A stretch of DNA of 5,083 nucleotides from Pseudomonadota bacterium (lineage in GTDB: Bacteria; Pseudomonadota; Alphaproteobacteria; Rhizobiales; Xanthobacteraceae), in contig JAEYTQ010000699.1 in assembly GCA_023433965.1 (NCBI GenBank), positions 1-5,083 of the forward strand, read 5' to 3'. The stretch's first letter is position 1, and every line of letters starts with the position of its first letter. The notes under the pieces are model-generated. The model was not told where the DNA came from, did not search any database, and saw only the letters and a program-made list of their open reading frames with translations. The position numbers were made by a program, and so were the translations under genes. Positions 1 through 5,054 of this stretch are shown piece by piece.

Positions 1-83
1 GCCTCTTGCCAGGTGCGATGCCAGAGATTGATCGCAGCGGGTTCGTCTTCGGCGCGGTAGGGGCGGAGGTGAAGCGCGCTCAC
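1..83 (-). CDS. GNAT-type N-acetyltransferase, N-terminal fragment (runs off the left edge)
   Basis: Reading the minus strand from a GTG at 83-81 gives an open frame to the window edge: (M)SALHLRPYRAEDEPAA, then INLWHRTWQEA. The pattern of a beta strand with LRPYRAED followed by a helix with a Trp-rich segment is typical of the first strand and helix of GNAT acetyltransferases, which transfer acetyl from acetyl-CoA to an amine. The acetyl-CoA-binding motif lies outside the window, so the substrate cannot be guessed. The GTG shares its first base with the last base of the upstream TAG stop, and a GGAG lies five bases before it, inside the upstream gene. This implies translational coupling to the OmpA-domain gene. 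The family call rests on only 27 residues. Confidence 0.68.
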   Translation of the reverse strand, partial: MSALHLRPYRAEDEPAAINLWHRTWQE

Positions 84-1111
84 TACCGCTCCGTGAGCTT
101 CAGCTCGATGCGGCGGTTGCGCTTGTAGGCCTCTTCCGTGTTGCCGGTGTCGAGCGGCTGGAATTCGCCGAAACCGGCGGCGACGAGGCGCTGGGCGGGC
201 ACGCCGAGCGAGACCAGGTATTGCACCACCGAGATCGAGCGGGCCGCCGACAGGTCCCAATTCGACCTGAAGTTCGCGCCGCTCACCGGTCGCACGTCGG
301 TATGGCCGTCCACGCGCAGCACCCAGGGAATCTCGTTCGGGATCTTCTTGTCGAGCTCGATCAGCGCGTTCGCCAACGTGTCGAGCTCGGCGCGGCCTTC
401 GGGCAGCAGCATCGCCTGGCCGGTGTCGAAGAACACTTCGGACTGGAACACGAAGCGGTCGCCGACGATGCGGATGTCGGGGCGATTGCCGAGGATGGCG
501 CGCAGCCGGCCGAAGAATTCCGAGCGATAGCGTGACAATTCCTGCACGCGCTGCGCCAGTGCGACGTTGAGGCGGGAGCCCAGGTCGGCAATGCGGTTCT
601 GCGATTCCTTGTCGCGTTTCTCGGAGGCATCCAGCGCCTCCTCCAGTGCCGCCAGCTGCCGCCTGAGCGCACTGATCTGCTGGTTCAGCACCTCGATCTG
701 CGCCAGCGCCCGCGCCGAGACCGCCTTCTCGGAGTCCAGCGCCTTGCCGAGCTCGGCGGTCTTGCCTTGCGCGTCGTTACCCGCGGCAGCCAGGCCGTCA
801 TAGAGGCCCTTGATGCGGTCGCGCTCGCTCTCGGCCGAGGCGAGGCCGGCTTTCAGCGACGAGACCTGGTCGTCGAGCGTGAGCTTGCCGAGCTTCTCCA
901 GCGACAACAGCTCGTTGAGCTGGGCGATCTTGGCGTTGAGCTGCTCCAGCGCCTTGTCCTTGCCGGTGACCTCCTGCGACAGGAAGAACTGCACCACCAG
1001 GAATACCGACAGCAGGAACTCGATCGACAGCACCAGCGTCGACAGCGCATCCACGAAGCCGGGCCAGTAATTGAGGCCGCCTTCGCTGCGGCGGGCGCGG
1101 GCAAGAGCCAT
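83..1111 (-). CDS. MotB-like inner-membrane protein with coiled coil and C-terminal OmpA peptidoglycan-binding domain
   Basis: This 342-residue protein has three visible parts. A short basic N-terminus leads into one membrane helix at about residues 17-44, which begins WPGFVDALSTL; Asp21 sits where MotB-type stator proteins carry their proton-binding Asp. Residues about 46-205 are a long heptad-rich coiled coil full of Leu, Ala, Glu and Lys. Residues about 217-342 form an OmpA-like domain with VDGHTD (267-272), NWDLSAAR (284-291), GFGE (313-316) and NRRIEL (332-337), the signatures that bind diaminopimelate in peptidoglycan. The ATG at 1111 has GGAG six bases upstream. The MotA/ExbB-like gene lies immediately upstream in the same direction, so the two probably form an ion-driven complex spanning inner membrane and cell wall. 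The coiled coil is much longer than the linker of flagellar MotB and no flagellar genes are nearby, so a flagellar role is not supported. Glu31 inside the membrane helix is odd. The fold call is secure; the biological role is unknown. Confidence 0.9.
   Translation of the reverse strand: MALARARRSEGGLNYWPGFVDALSTLVLSIEFLLSVFLVVQFFLSQEVTGKDKALEQLNAKIAQLNELLSLEKLGKLTLDDQVSSLKAGLASAESERDRIKGLYDGLAAAGNDAQGKTAELGKALDSEKAVSARALAQIEVLNQQISALRRQLAALEEALDASEKRDKESQNRIADLGSRLNVALAQRVQELSRYRSEFFGRLRAILGNRPDIRIVGDRFVFQSEVFFDTGQAMLLPEGRAELDTLANALIELDKKIPNEIPWVLRVDGHTDVRPVSGANFRSNWDLSAARSISVVQYLVSLGVPAQRLVAAGFGEFQPLDTGNTEEAYKRNRRIELKLTER
89..92 (-). promoter_or_regulatory. Ribosome binding site for the GTG-started acetyltransferase gene
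   Basis: On the minus strand GGAG lies at 92-89, five bases before the GTG at 83. It sits within the last codons of the OmpA-domain gene. This spacing is what supports the GTG start and the one-base stop/start overlap. Confidence 0.5.
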
Positions 1112-1128
1112 GTACGTCTCCGTTCTTT

Positions 1129-1254
1129 CGTGTCCCGGACGCGGCTAGCAGCGTGCAACGCTGCTGCGCAGAGCCGGGGCTCATTATCTCTCGGAAGATT
1201 CTGGGCCCCGGCTCAGCGATGCATCACTTCGTGCTGCATCGCGTCCAGGGCACG
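1129..1254. repeat. REP-like multi-hairpin palindromic element between the channel gene and the OmpA-domain gene
   Basis: Nearly all of the 159-base gap is one nested inverted repeat. The outer arms are 1129-1143 and 1240-1254 (13 of 15 bases pair). Inside them are a left hairpin with perfect 7-base arms (1147-1153 and 1159-1165, loop of five), a central stem pairing 1170-1184 with 1201-1215 (12 of 15), and a right hairpin pairing 1218-1227 with 1231-1240 (9 of 10, loop of three). The strongly conserved-looking cores are tcccggacgcg at the edge and gagccggggc in the middle. This resembles the dispersed palindromic intergenic elements I associate with Bradyrhizobium-type genomes, though copy number cannot be seen here. 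Within a transcript of the stator pair it would fold into a cloverleaf-like structure and could affect mRNA stability or the relative expression of the two genes. Confidence 0.72.
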
Positions 1255-1270
1255 AACCTCCGTGCCGTCC

Positions 1271-2257
1271 TCAGCTCTTCTCCGGCTGGCGCGCGAGTCG
1301 CTCCAGGAGGCGCCGGATTTCGCGGTTCTGCTCGCCCTGGCCGTCGGCCCATTCGCGGATCATCTGCTGCTCGGTGCGCATATGCGAGACCAGCGCCTGG
1401 ATGGCCTCGGCAAGGCTCGCCATCGCCGCGGTGGTGCTGCGGCCGGCGCTGCCTTCCTCGAGCACGGACCGCAGCCGCTCGACCGCGGCCTGAAGCTCGC
1501 CGCTGGCGACGCCGCCGCCGGTCGCAGCAGGCACCTCGCCGCTGCCATATTCGCGCACGGTGGTCGCCAGCCAGTCTTCCAGGTCGGTGTAGAAGCGGTT
1601 CTGCGCCTGGCTCGATTGCAGGTCGAGGAAGCCGAGGATCAGCGAGCCGGCGAGGCCGAACAGCGAGCTCGAGAACGAGATGCCCATGCCGCCGAGCGGG
1701 GCGGCGAGGCCCTCCTTCAGCGTGTCGAACAGCGCCCCCGAATCGCTCCCGACCTTGAGCCCGTCGATCACCTTGCCGACCGAGCCCACCGTCTCGATCA
1801 GGCCCCAGAAGGTGCCGAGCAGGCCCAGGAAGACCAGGAGGCCGGTCATGTAGCGCGAGATGTCGCGGGCCTCGTCCAGACGGGTCGCGATCGAATCGAG
1901 CAGGTGCCGCATCGTGGTCTGGGTGATGCTCATCCGCCCCGAGCCCTCGCCGCCGAGGATCGCCGCCATCGGCGCCAGCAGCTTGGGGTGGCGGGCCGGC
2001 GCCAGGCCGGGATCGGCAATGCGGAAATTGTTGACCCAGGAGACTTCGGGATAGAGCCGGATCACCTGGCGGAAGGCCAGCACGATGCCGATGAACAGCA
2101 CGGCGCCGATCAGGGCGTTGAGCCCGGGATTGGCGAAGAAGGCCTGGATGATCTGCTTGTAGAGCACCACGCCCAACAGCGTGCACAGCACCAGAAAGAC
2201 CAGCATCCGCACCAGAAAGACGCTGGGCGAGGACAGTTTGGTGTACTCGATATCCAT
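1271..2257 (-). CDS. MotA/TolQ/ExbB-family proton-channel protein
   Basis: From the ATG at 2257 this gene encodes 328 residues beginning MDIEYTKLSS. Four membrane helices are evident: about 13-33, 44-64, 137-157 and 190-212. A cytoplasmic loop of about 70 residues lies between helices 2 and 3. Helix 3 carries LGLLGTFWGLIETV and helix 4 carries GGMGISFSSSLFGLAGS, the two conserved segments of the MotA/TolQ/ExbB family, whose five-subunit rings conduct ions around the helices of a MotB/TolR/ExbD partner. Residues about 252-325 form a helical, charged tail likely to be coiled coil, longer than in ExbB or TolQ. The next gene on the strand encodes the expected single-helix partner. An in-frame ATG at 2284 would add MRSGTSRST; it has a weak GGATG upstream, whereas the 2257 start has no clear ribosome binding site. 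I prefer 2257 because the added residues look unstructured and unlike a family N-terminus. The family is clear; what the complex drives is not. Confidence 0.9.
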   Translation of the reverse strand: MDIEYTKLSSPSVFLVRMLVFLVLCTLLGVVLYKQIIQAFFANPGLNALIGAVLFIGIVLAFRQVIRLYPEVSWVNNFRIADPGLAPARHPKLLAPMAAILGGEGSGRMSITQTTMRHLLDSIATRLDEARDISRYMTGLLVFLGLLGTFWGLIETVGSVGKVIDGLKVGSDSGALFDTLKEGLAAPLGGMGISFSSSLFGLAGSLILGFLDLQSSQAQNRFYTDLEDWLATTVREYGSGEVPAATGGGVASGELQAAVERLRSVLEEGSAGRSTTAAMASLAEAIQALVSHMRTEQQMIREWADGQGEQNREIRRLLERLARQPEKS

Positions 2258-2449
2258 GGTGGAGCGGGAAGTGCCAGACCGCATGCCGGTATCATCCGTG
2301 ACGTAGCTTGGTTTGCGGGCGCACTATGGCACAGCGCCGGCCCAAAAAAAGCGCCGGATGTGTCGATTTCGGGGACAGCCCCGGGGAACCCGGGCCGGAA
2401 GCGGCGCTTTGATAAGCAGGTGACTGCAAGCTCGATATTCTGGGGCCGC
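2258..2449. promoter_or_regulatory. Divergent intergenic region, presumed promoters for both flanking genes
   Basis: The channel gene leaves to the left and the methyltransferase gene to the right, so promoters facing both ways are expected here, but no convincing -35/-10 pair stands out. Visible structure includes a direct repeat of agcgccgg at 2333-2340 and 2350-2357, separated by a segment with seven A residues (2344-2350), and a GC palindrome ccccgggg at 2379-2386 followed by cccggg at 2389-2394. If the channel gene starts at 2284, the gap shrinks to 2285-2449. Confidence 0.4.
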
Positions 2450-3523
2450 ATGAGCGTCGTTTCCGCGATCATCGGGACTGCTGAACGCGTGCCGCTGCCG
2501 GATGTGGTGATGCGTGCCGCGATCCAGCGGCTGTGCTCCCGCACCGCCATGCGCCTTGCCGGCCATGACGCCGCCGCCGATGCGGCCCTTACCGGCCGGA
2601 TGATGCTGCGGCCGATCGCCGAGCACCCGGAGGCCGGGCGTAACGATGTGCCCGCAGCCTTCTTCGCGAACGTGCTCGGCCCGAATCGGAAATGTTCCTG
2701 CGGCTTCTACAAGACCGCTGCGACGACCTTGCAGGAAGCCGAGGAGGAGGCGCTGCGCCAAACCGTCGAGCATGCCGGTCTTGCCGACGGGCAGACCATC
2801 CTGGAGCTCGGCTGCGGCTGGGGCTCCCTGTCGCTCTGGATGGCCCGGCAGTTTCCGCACGCCAAGGTGACGGCAGTCGCGAACTCGCGTGTGCAGCGCG
2901 CGTATGTCGAGGAGCAGGCGGAGCAGCGCGGTTTGCTGAACCTTCGCGTGGTCGCGGCAGACATGAACGTGTTCGCGCCCAACGGCCAATTCGACCGCAT
3001 CGTCTCGGTCGAGACGTTCGAGCGGGTGATGAACTGGCGCAAGCTGTTGACGCGCTTGCGCTCATGGCTCGCGGCCGACGGCCGCTTCTTCATGCACATC
3101 GCAACCCATCGCGCCGGGTCCGATCTGTTCGACCGGGCCGATCGCGACGACGGGATCGCGCAGCATGTCTTCACGGGCGGGCTGATGCCGAGCCATCACC
3201 TCGTCAGGCAATTCGACGACATTCTTACGGTCGAAAAGGAATGGTGCTGGAGCGGCACGCATTATCAGCGAACCGCCAATGACTGGCTCGCCAATTTCGA
3301 CGCGCGTCGGGATGCGATCGAGGCCTCCTTGCGCAAGGTCTATGGCGAGGAGAGTGCACCTTGGCGGCGTCGCCGGCGATGGTTCCTGCTCGCGGCCTCC
3401 GGCCTGTTCGGTTACGGCGATGGAACCGAATGGGGCGTCAGCCACTATCGCATGAAGGCTACCGACGAGTTGCGAGCTTCTGTCGCAGATCGTCATGGTG
3501 GAACCGGATTCACGATCCGGTGA
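2450..3523 (+). CDS. SAM-dependent methyltransferase of the CFA synthase / coclaurine N-methyltransferase-like family
   Basis: From the ATG at 2450 this encodes 357 residues. A helical N-terminal part (1-80) precedes a Rossmann methyltransferase domain. The SAM-binding loop is ILELGCGWGSLSLW (117-130), followed by VTAVANSRVQRAYVEEQ (140-156), an acidic second-strand region at VVAADMNVF (167-175), and DRIVSVETFERVMNW (182-196). Downstream, FTGGLMPSHH (241-250), WSGTHYQRTANDWL (267-280) and LFGYGDGTEWGVSHY (319-333) match the C-terminal half of plant coclaurine N-methyltransferases and their bacterial relatives, which are often annotated as cyclopropane-fatty-acyl-phospholipid synthases. The substrate, amine or lipid, cannot be told. 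Several signature residues differ from what I recall of the family: YSCC is CSCG (82-85), the E-x-x-E-H motif ends in Arg (Arg192), and the Trp of DDW is Gly235. The frame stays open far upstream, but that part is antisense to the channel gene. An in-frame GTG at 2420 is an alternative start. Neither start has a strong ribosome binding site. Confidence 0.85.
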   Translation: MSVVSAIIGTAERVPLPDVVMRAAIQRLCSRTAMRLAGHDAAADAALTGRMMLRPIAEHPEAGRNDVPAAFFANVLGPNRKCSCGFYKTAATTLQEAEEEALRQTVEHAGLADGQTILELGCGWGSLSLWMARQFPHAKVTAVANSRVQRAYVEEQAEQRGLLNLRVVAADMNVFAPNGQFDRIVSVETFERVMNWRKLLTRLRSWLAADGRFFMHIATHRAGSDLFDRADRDDGIAQHVFTGGLMPSHHLVRQFDDILTVEKEWCWSGTHYQRTANDWLANFDARRDAIEASLRKVYGEESAPWRRRRRWFLLAASGLFGYGDGTEWGVSHYRMKATDELRASVADRHGGTGFTIR

Positions 3524-3544
3524 GCTGGAAATTTCTCGTTTTTT
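3503..3544 (+). terminator. Hairpin over the methyltransferase stop codon with a T-run downstream; possible weak terminator
   Basis: Perfect 7-base arms accggat (3503-3509) and atccggt (3515-3521) enclose a five-base loop, and the second arm runs into the TGA stop. Six T residues follow at 3539-3544, about 17 bases beyond the stem. That distance is too long for a standard intrinsic terminator, so this may instead be a 3'-end stability hairpin. Confidence 0.28.
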
Positions 3545-3564
3545 CAGATAGATAGCTCGTGTGA

Positions 3565-3589
3565 CAATGAGCCGCCGACCTCCTCATTG
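3565..3589. promoter_or_regulatory. Inverted repeat in the efflux operon leader, candidate operator
   Basis: The arms caatgag (3565-3571) and ctcattg (3583-3589) are perfect complements around an 11-base spacer, about 70 bases before the adaptor gene. There is no T-run after it, so it is not a good terminator. The spacing of about 18 bases between arm centres would suit a dimeric regulator binding adjacent faces of the helix. No regulator gene is present in the window to pair it with. Confidence 0.3.
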
Positions 3590-3632
3590 CGTCGCAGCAA
3601 ACACTGTTTATTTTCCTTTGCAAATCAGACTG

Positions 3633-3647
3633 TCCAGATCTTCTGGA
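3633..3647. promoter_or_regulatory. Inverted repeat overlapping the ribosome binding site of the adaptor gene
   Basis: The 15-base sequence TCCAGATCTTCTGGA has perfect 6-base arms around a three-base spacer. Its right arm overlaps GGAAGG (3645-3650), the apparent ribosome binding site of the efflux adaptor gene. It could be a regulator site or a small hairpin that partly hides the ribosome binding site. A 6-base stem may arise by chance. Confidence 0.3.
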
Positions 3648-3660
3648 AGGCTGAGATGTG

Positions 3661-4875
3661 ATGAACGGGGCGACTACCCTCATGCCAGCAATACATGTGC
3701 GATCGGCCTGCATGGTTTTGATGCTCGCGATCGCAGCGCCGCTGCTTGCCGGCTGTGATGAATCGAATTCTGCGATAGTCCAGGCGCAGCCCACCGAACC
3801 GGACGTCAGCGTCGTGACCGTCAAGCCGCAGGCCCGTTCCATCGTGCGGGAATTGCCCGGCCGTATCGCGCCGACGCGCGTCTCCGACGTTCGCCCGCGC
3901 ATCTCCGGCATCGTGGTCGAGCGCCTGTTCCACCAGGGTAGCGAAGTGAAGGCAGGCGATGCGCTCTACCGCATCGATCCCCGCCCGTTCGAGGTCGAAG
4001 TGGCGGCCAACGAGGCTGCGCTCGCCAAGGCCGAGGCCGCGGCGATGCAGGCGCAGCAGCAGGCTCGCCGCGTCGCTGCGCTCACCAAGGATCGTGCCGC
4101 GCCGGAGGCCGAGAACGAGAAGGCGATCGCGGCCGAGCGACAGGCCTATGCCGAGGTCGAGGGACGCAAGGCCGATCTCGCGCGGGCGAAGCTCCAGCTC
4201 GACTACGCCACCGTGCGCGCGCCGATCGACGGCGTGGTCGGTGCGGCCCTCGTCAGCGAGGGCGCGCTCGTGGTGCAGAACGAAACCAAGCTCGCCACGA
4301 TCCAGCAGCTCGATCCGATTTATGCCGACTTCACCCAGTCGGTGAACGAGCTCAACCAGCTCCGCCGCGCCTTCGAAACCGGCGATCTCGAGCGTATCGC
4401 GTCCGACACGGCCAAGGTCCGCCTCGTGCTCGACGACAACACCATCTATTCGCTCGACGGCAAGCTGCTGTTCTCCGACGCCAAGGTCGACGCCCACACC
4501 GGGCAGGTGACGTTGCGGGGCGAGTTCCGCAATCCCAAGCGCGAATTGCTGCCGGGCATGTATGTCCGGGTCCGCATCGAACAGGGGCTCGATTCCGACG
4601 CGATCGCGGTGCCGCAGCAGGCGATCCAGCGCAATGGCGGCGGCGGGAGCGAAGTGTTCGTCGTCAAGGATGATAACCTCATCGCGGTGCAGCCGGTGCG
4701 CACCGGCTCCGTGCAGGACGGGATGTGGTTCGTCACGGAAGGCCTGAAGGCCGGTGACAAGGTCGTGGTCGAAGGCTTCCAGAGGTTCGCGGCGGGCGAT
4801 AAGGTCAAACCGCAATCCTGGTCGGAGGCCGATGCGACCGCGGACAACCGGCACGCCCAGCAGCTCACACGGTAG
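3661..4875 (+). CDS. RND efflux periplasmic adaptor (membrane fusion protein, AcrA/MexA-like lipoprotein)
   Basis: From the ATG at 3661 this encodes 404 residues. Residues about 16-32 form a lipoprotein signal ending LLAGC, so Cys32 should be lipidated and the protein anchored to the periplasmic face of the inner membrane. The mature part follows the adaptor order: beta-strand entry (VVTVKPQARSIVRELPGRIAP, 51-71); first half of the lipoyl domain (74-108, with SGIVVERLFHQGSEVKAGDALYRID); alpha-helical hairpin (about 109-180); second lipoyl half with the hallmark VRAPIDGVVG (185-194); beta-barrel (about 215-310, ending LLPGMYVRVRIEQG); and a membrane-proximal domain to about 385. It should link an inner-membrane RND pump to an outer-membrane TolC-type channel, and a pump gene begins downstream. 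GGAAGG at 3645-3650 precedes it; a GTG at 3658, one codon earlier, is better spaced and equally possible. At the hairpin tip the docking pattern R-x3-L-x6-S reads R137, L141 and Pro148 instead of Ser. Exported substrates cannot be inferred. Confidence 0.95.
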   Translation: MNGATTLMPAIHVRSACMVLMLAIAAPLLAGCDESNSAIVQAQPTEPDVSVVTVKPQARSIVRELPGRIAPTRVSDVRPRISGIVVERLFHQGSEVKAGDALYRIDPRPFEVEVAANEAALAKAEAAAMQAQQQARRVAALTKDRAAPEAENEKAIAAERQAYAEVEGRKADLARAKLQLDYATVRAPIDGVVGAALVSEGALVVQNETKLATIQQLDPIYADFTQSVNELNQLRRAFETGDLERIASDTAKVRLVLDDNTIYSLDGKLLFSDAKVDAHTGQVTLRGEFRNPKRELLPGMYVRVRIEQGLDSDAIAVPQQAIQRNGGGGSEVFVVKDDNLIAVQPVRTGSVQDGMWFVTEGLKAGDKVVVEGFQRFAAGDKVKPQSWSEADATADNRHAQQLTR

Positions 4876-4901
4876 TGGGACCGCACCGCGCGTGACGTTC
4901 T

Positions 4902-4960
4902 CGTCCTGAGCAGAGCCCGCCAAGGGCCAAGCTGGCGTCAAGGCGGCGTCGCGAAGGATG
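4902..4960. repeat. Degenerate REP-like inverted repeat between adaptor and pump genes (left copy)
   Basis: The outer segments cgtcct (4902-4907) and aggatg (4955-4960) pair with one G-T wobble. Inside them lie the partly complementary cccgcc (4916-4921) and ggcggcg (4942-4948), plus a small central hairpin gcca/tggc (4926-4929 and 4933-4936). The tcctgag...gaaggatg pattern resembles a dispersed repeat I associate with Bradyrhizobium-type genomes, but pairing here is imperfect. Confidence 0.35.
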
Positions 4961-4981
4961 TCCGCAGGCGAGAGCCGCGCC

Positions 4982-5022
4982 CTCATGGTTCGCGTTGCGC
5001 ATGCCGCGCTCCTCACCATGAG
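4982..5022. repeat. REP-like inverted repeat between adaptor and pump genes (right copy)
   Basis: Perfect 8-base arms ctcatggt (4982-4989) and accatgag (5015-5022) enclose a GC-rich interior that itself has a cgcg/cgcg pair (4991-4994 and 5005-5008). The element ends 32 bases before the pump start codon. It lies within the presumed efflux operon transcript, so it could act as an RNA hairpin that tunes the level of pump relative to adaptor. Confidence 0.5.
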
Positions 5023-5054
5023 CAACCAGTGGAACAACGAGGGTAGAGCGGCAC

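Noticed and set aside
1129..1254. A tRNA or other structured RNA gene suggested by the cloverleaf shape
   Set aside because: Arm lengths do not fit a tRNA, there is no TPsiC-arm signature, and the symmetrical outer and central arms fit a palindromic DNA repeat better.
83..2257. Zorya-type anti-phage system, whose ZorA and ZorB are also MotA-like and MotB-like
   Set aside because: No ZorC, ZorD or ZorE-type gene is visible. The downstream gene looks like a GNAT acetyltransferase and the upstream neighbour is a divergent methyltransferase. The fold similarity alone is shared by all stator families.
83..2257. Flagellar motor genes motA and motB
   Set aside because: The long coiled coil in the MotB-like protein, the extended C-terminal tail in the MotA-like protein and the lack of any flagellar neighbour argue against it.
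2409..2439. Promoter with TTGATA as -35 and GATATT as -10 for the methyltransferase gene
   Set aside because: Spacing would be 19 bases and transcription would begin almost at the start codon; the match is too weak to annotate.
767..2449. Long plus-strand open frame continuous with the methyltransferase gene, which would give a 918-residue fusion protein
   Set aside because: This stretch is antisense to two well-supported membrane-protein genes and its translation is low-complexity, rich in Arg, Ala, Gln, Glu and His, as expected from the reverse strand of GC-rich coding DNA. Family similarity begins only near the ATG at 2450.
2450..3523. Calling the methyltransferase a true cyclopropane fatty acid synthase (cfa)
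   Set aside because: Its C-terminal motifs fit the coclaurine N-methyltransferase-like branch better than classical Cfa, and its catalytic motifs are altered, so a gene symbol would overstate what is visible.
3625..5037. Minus-strand open frame of 470 residues opposite the efflux adaptor gene
   Set aside because: It mirrors the adaptor gene and has the typical Arg/Asp/Gly/Leu-rich shadow composition, while the plus strand has a complete, recognisable adaptor with signal peptide and lipoyl motifs.
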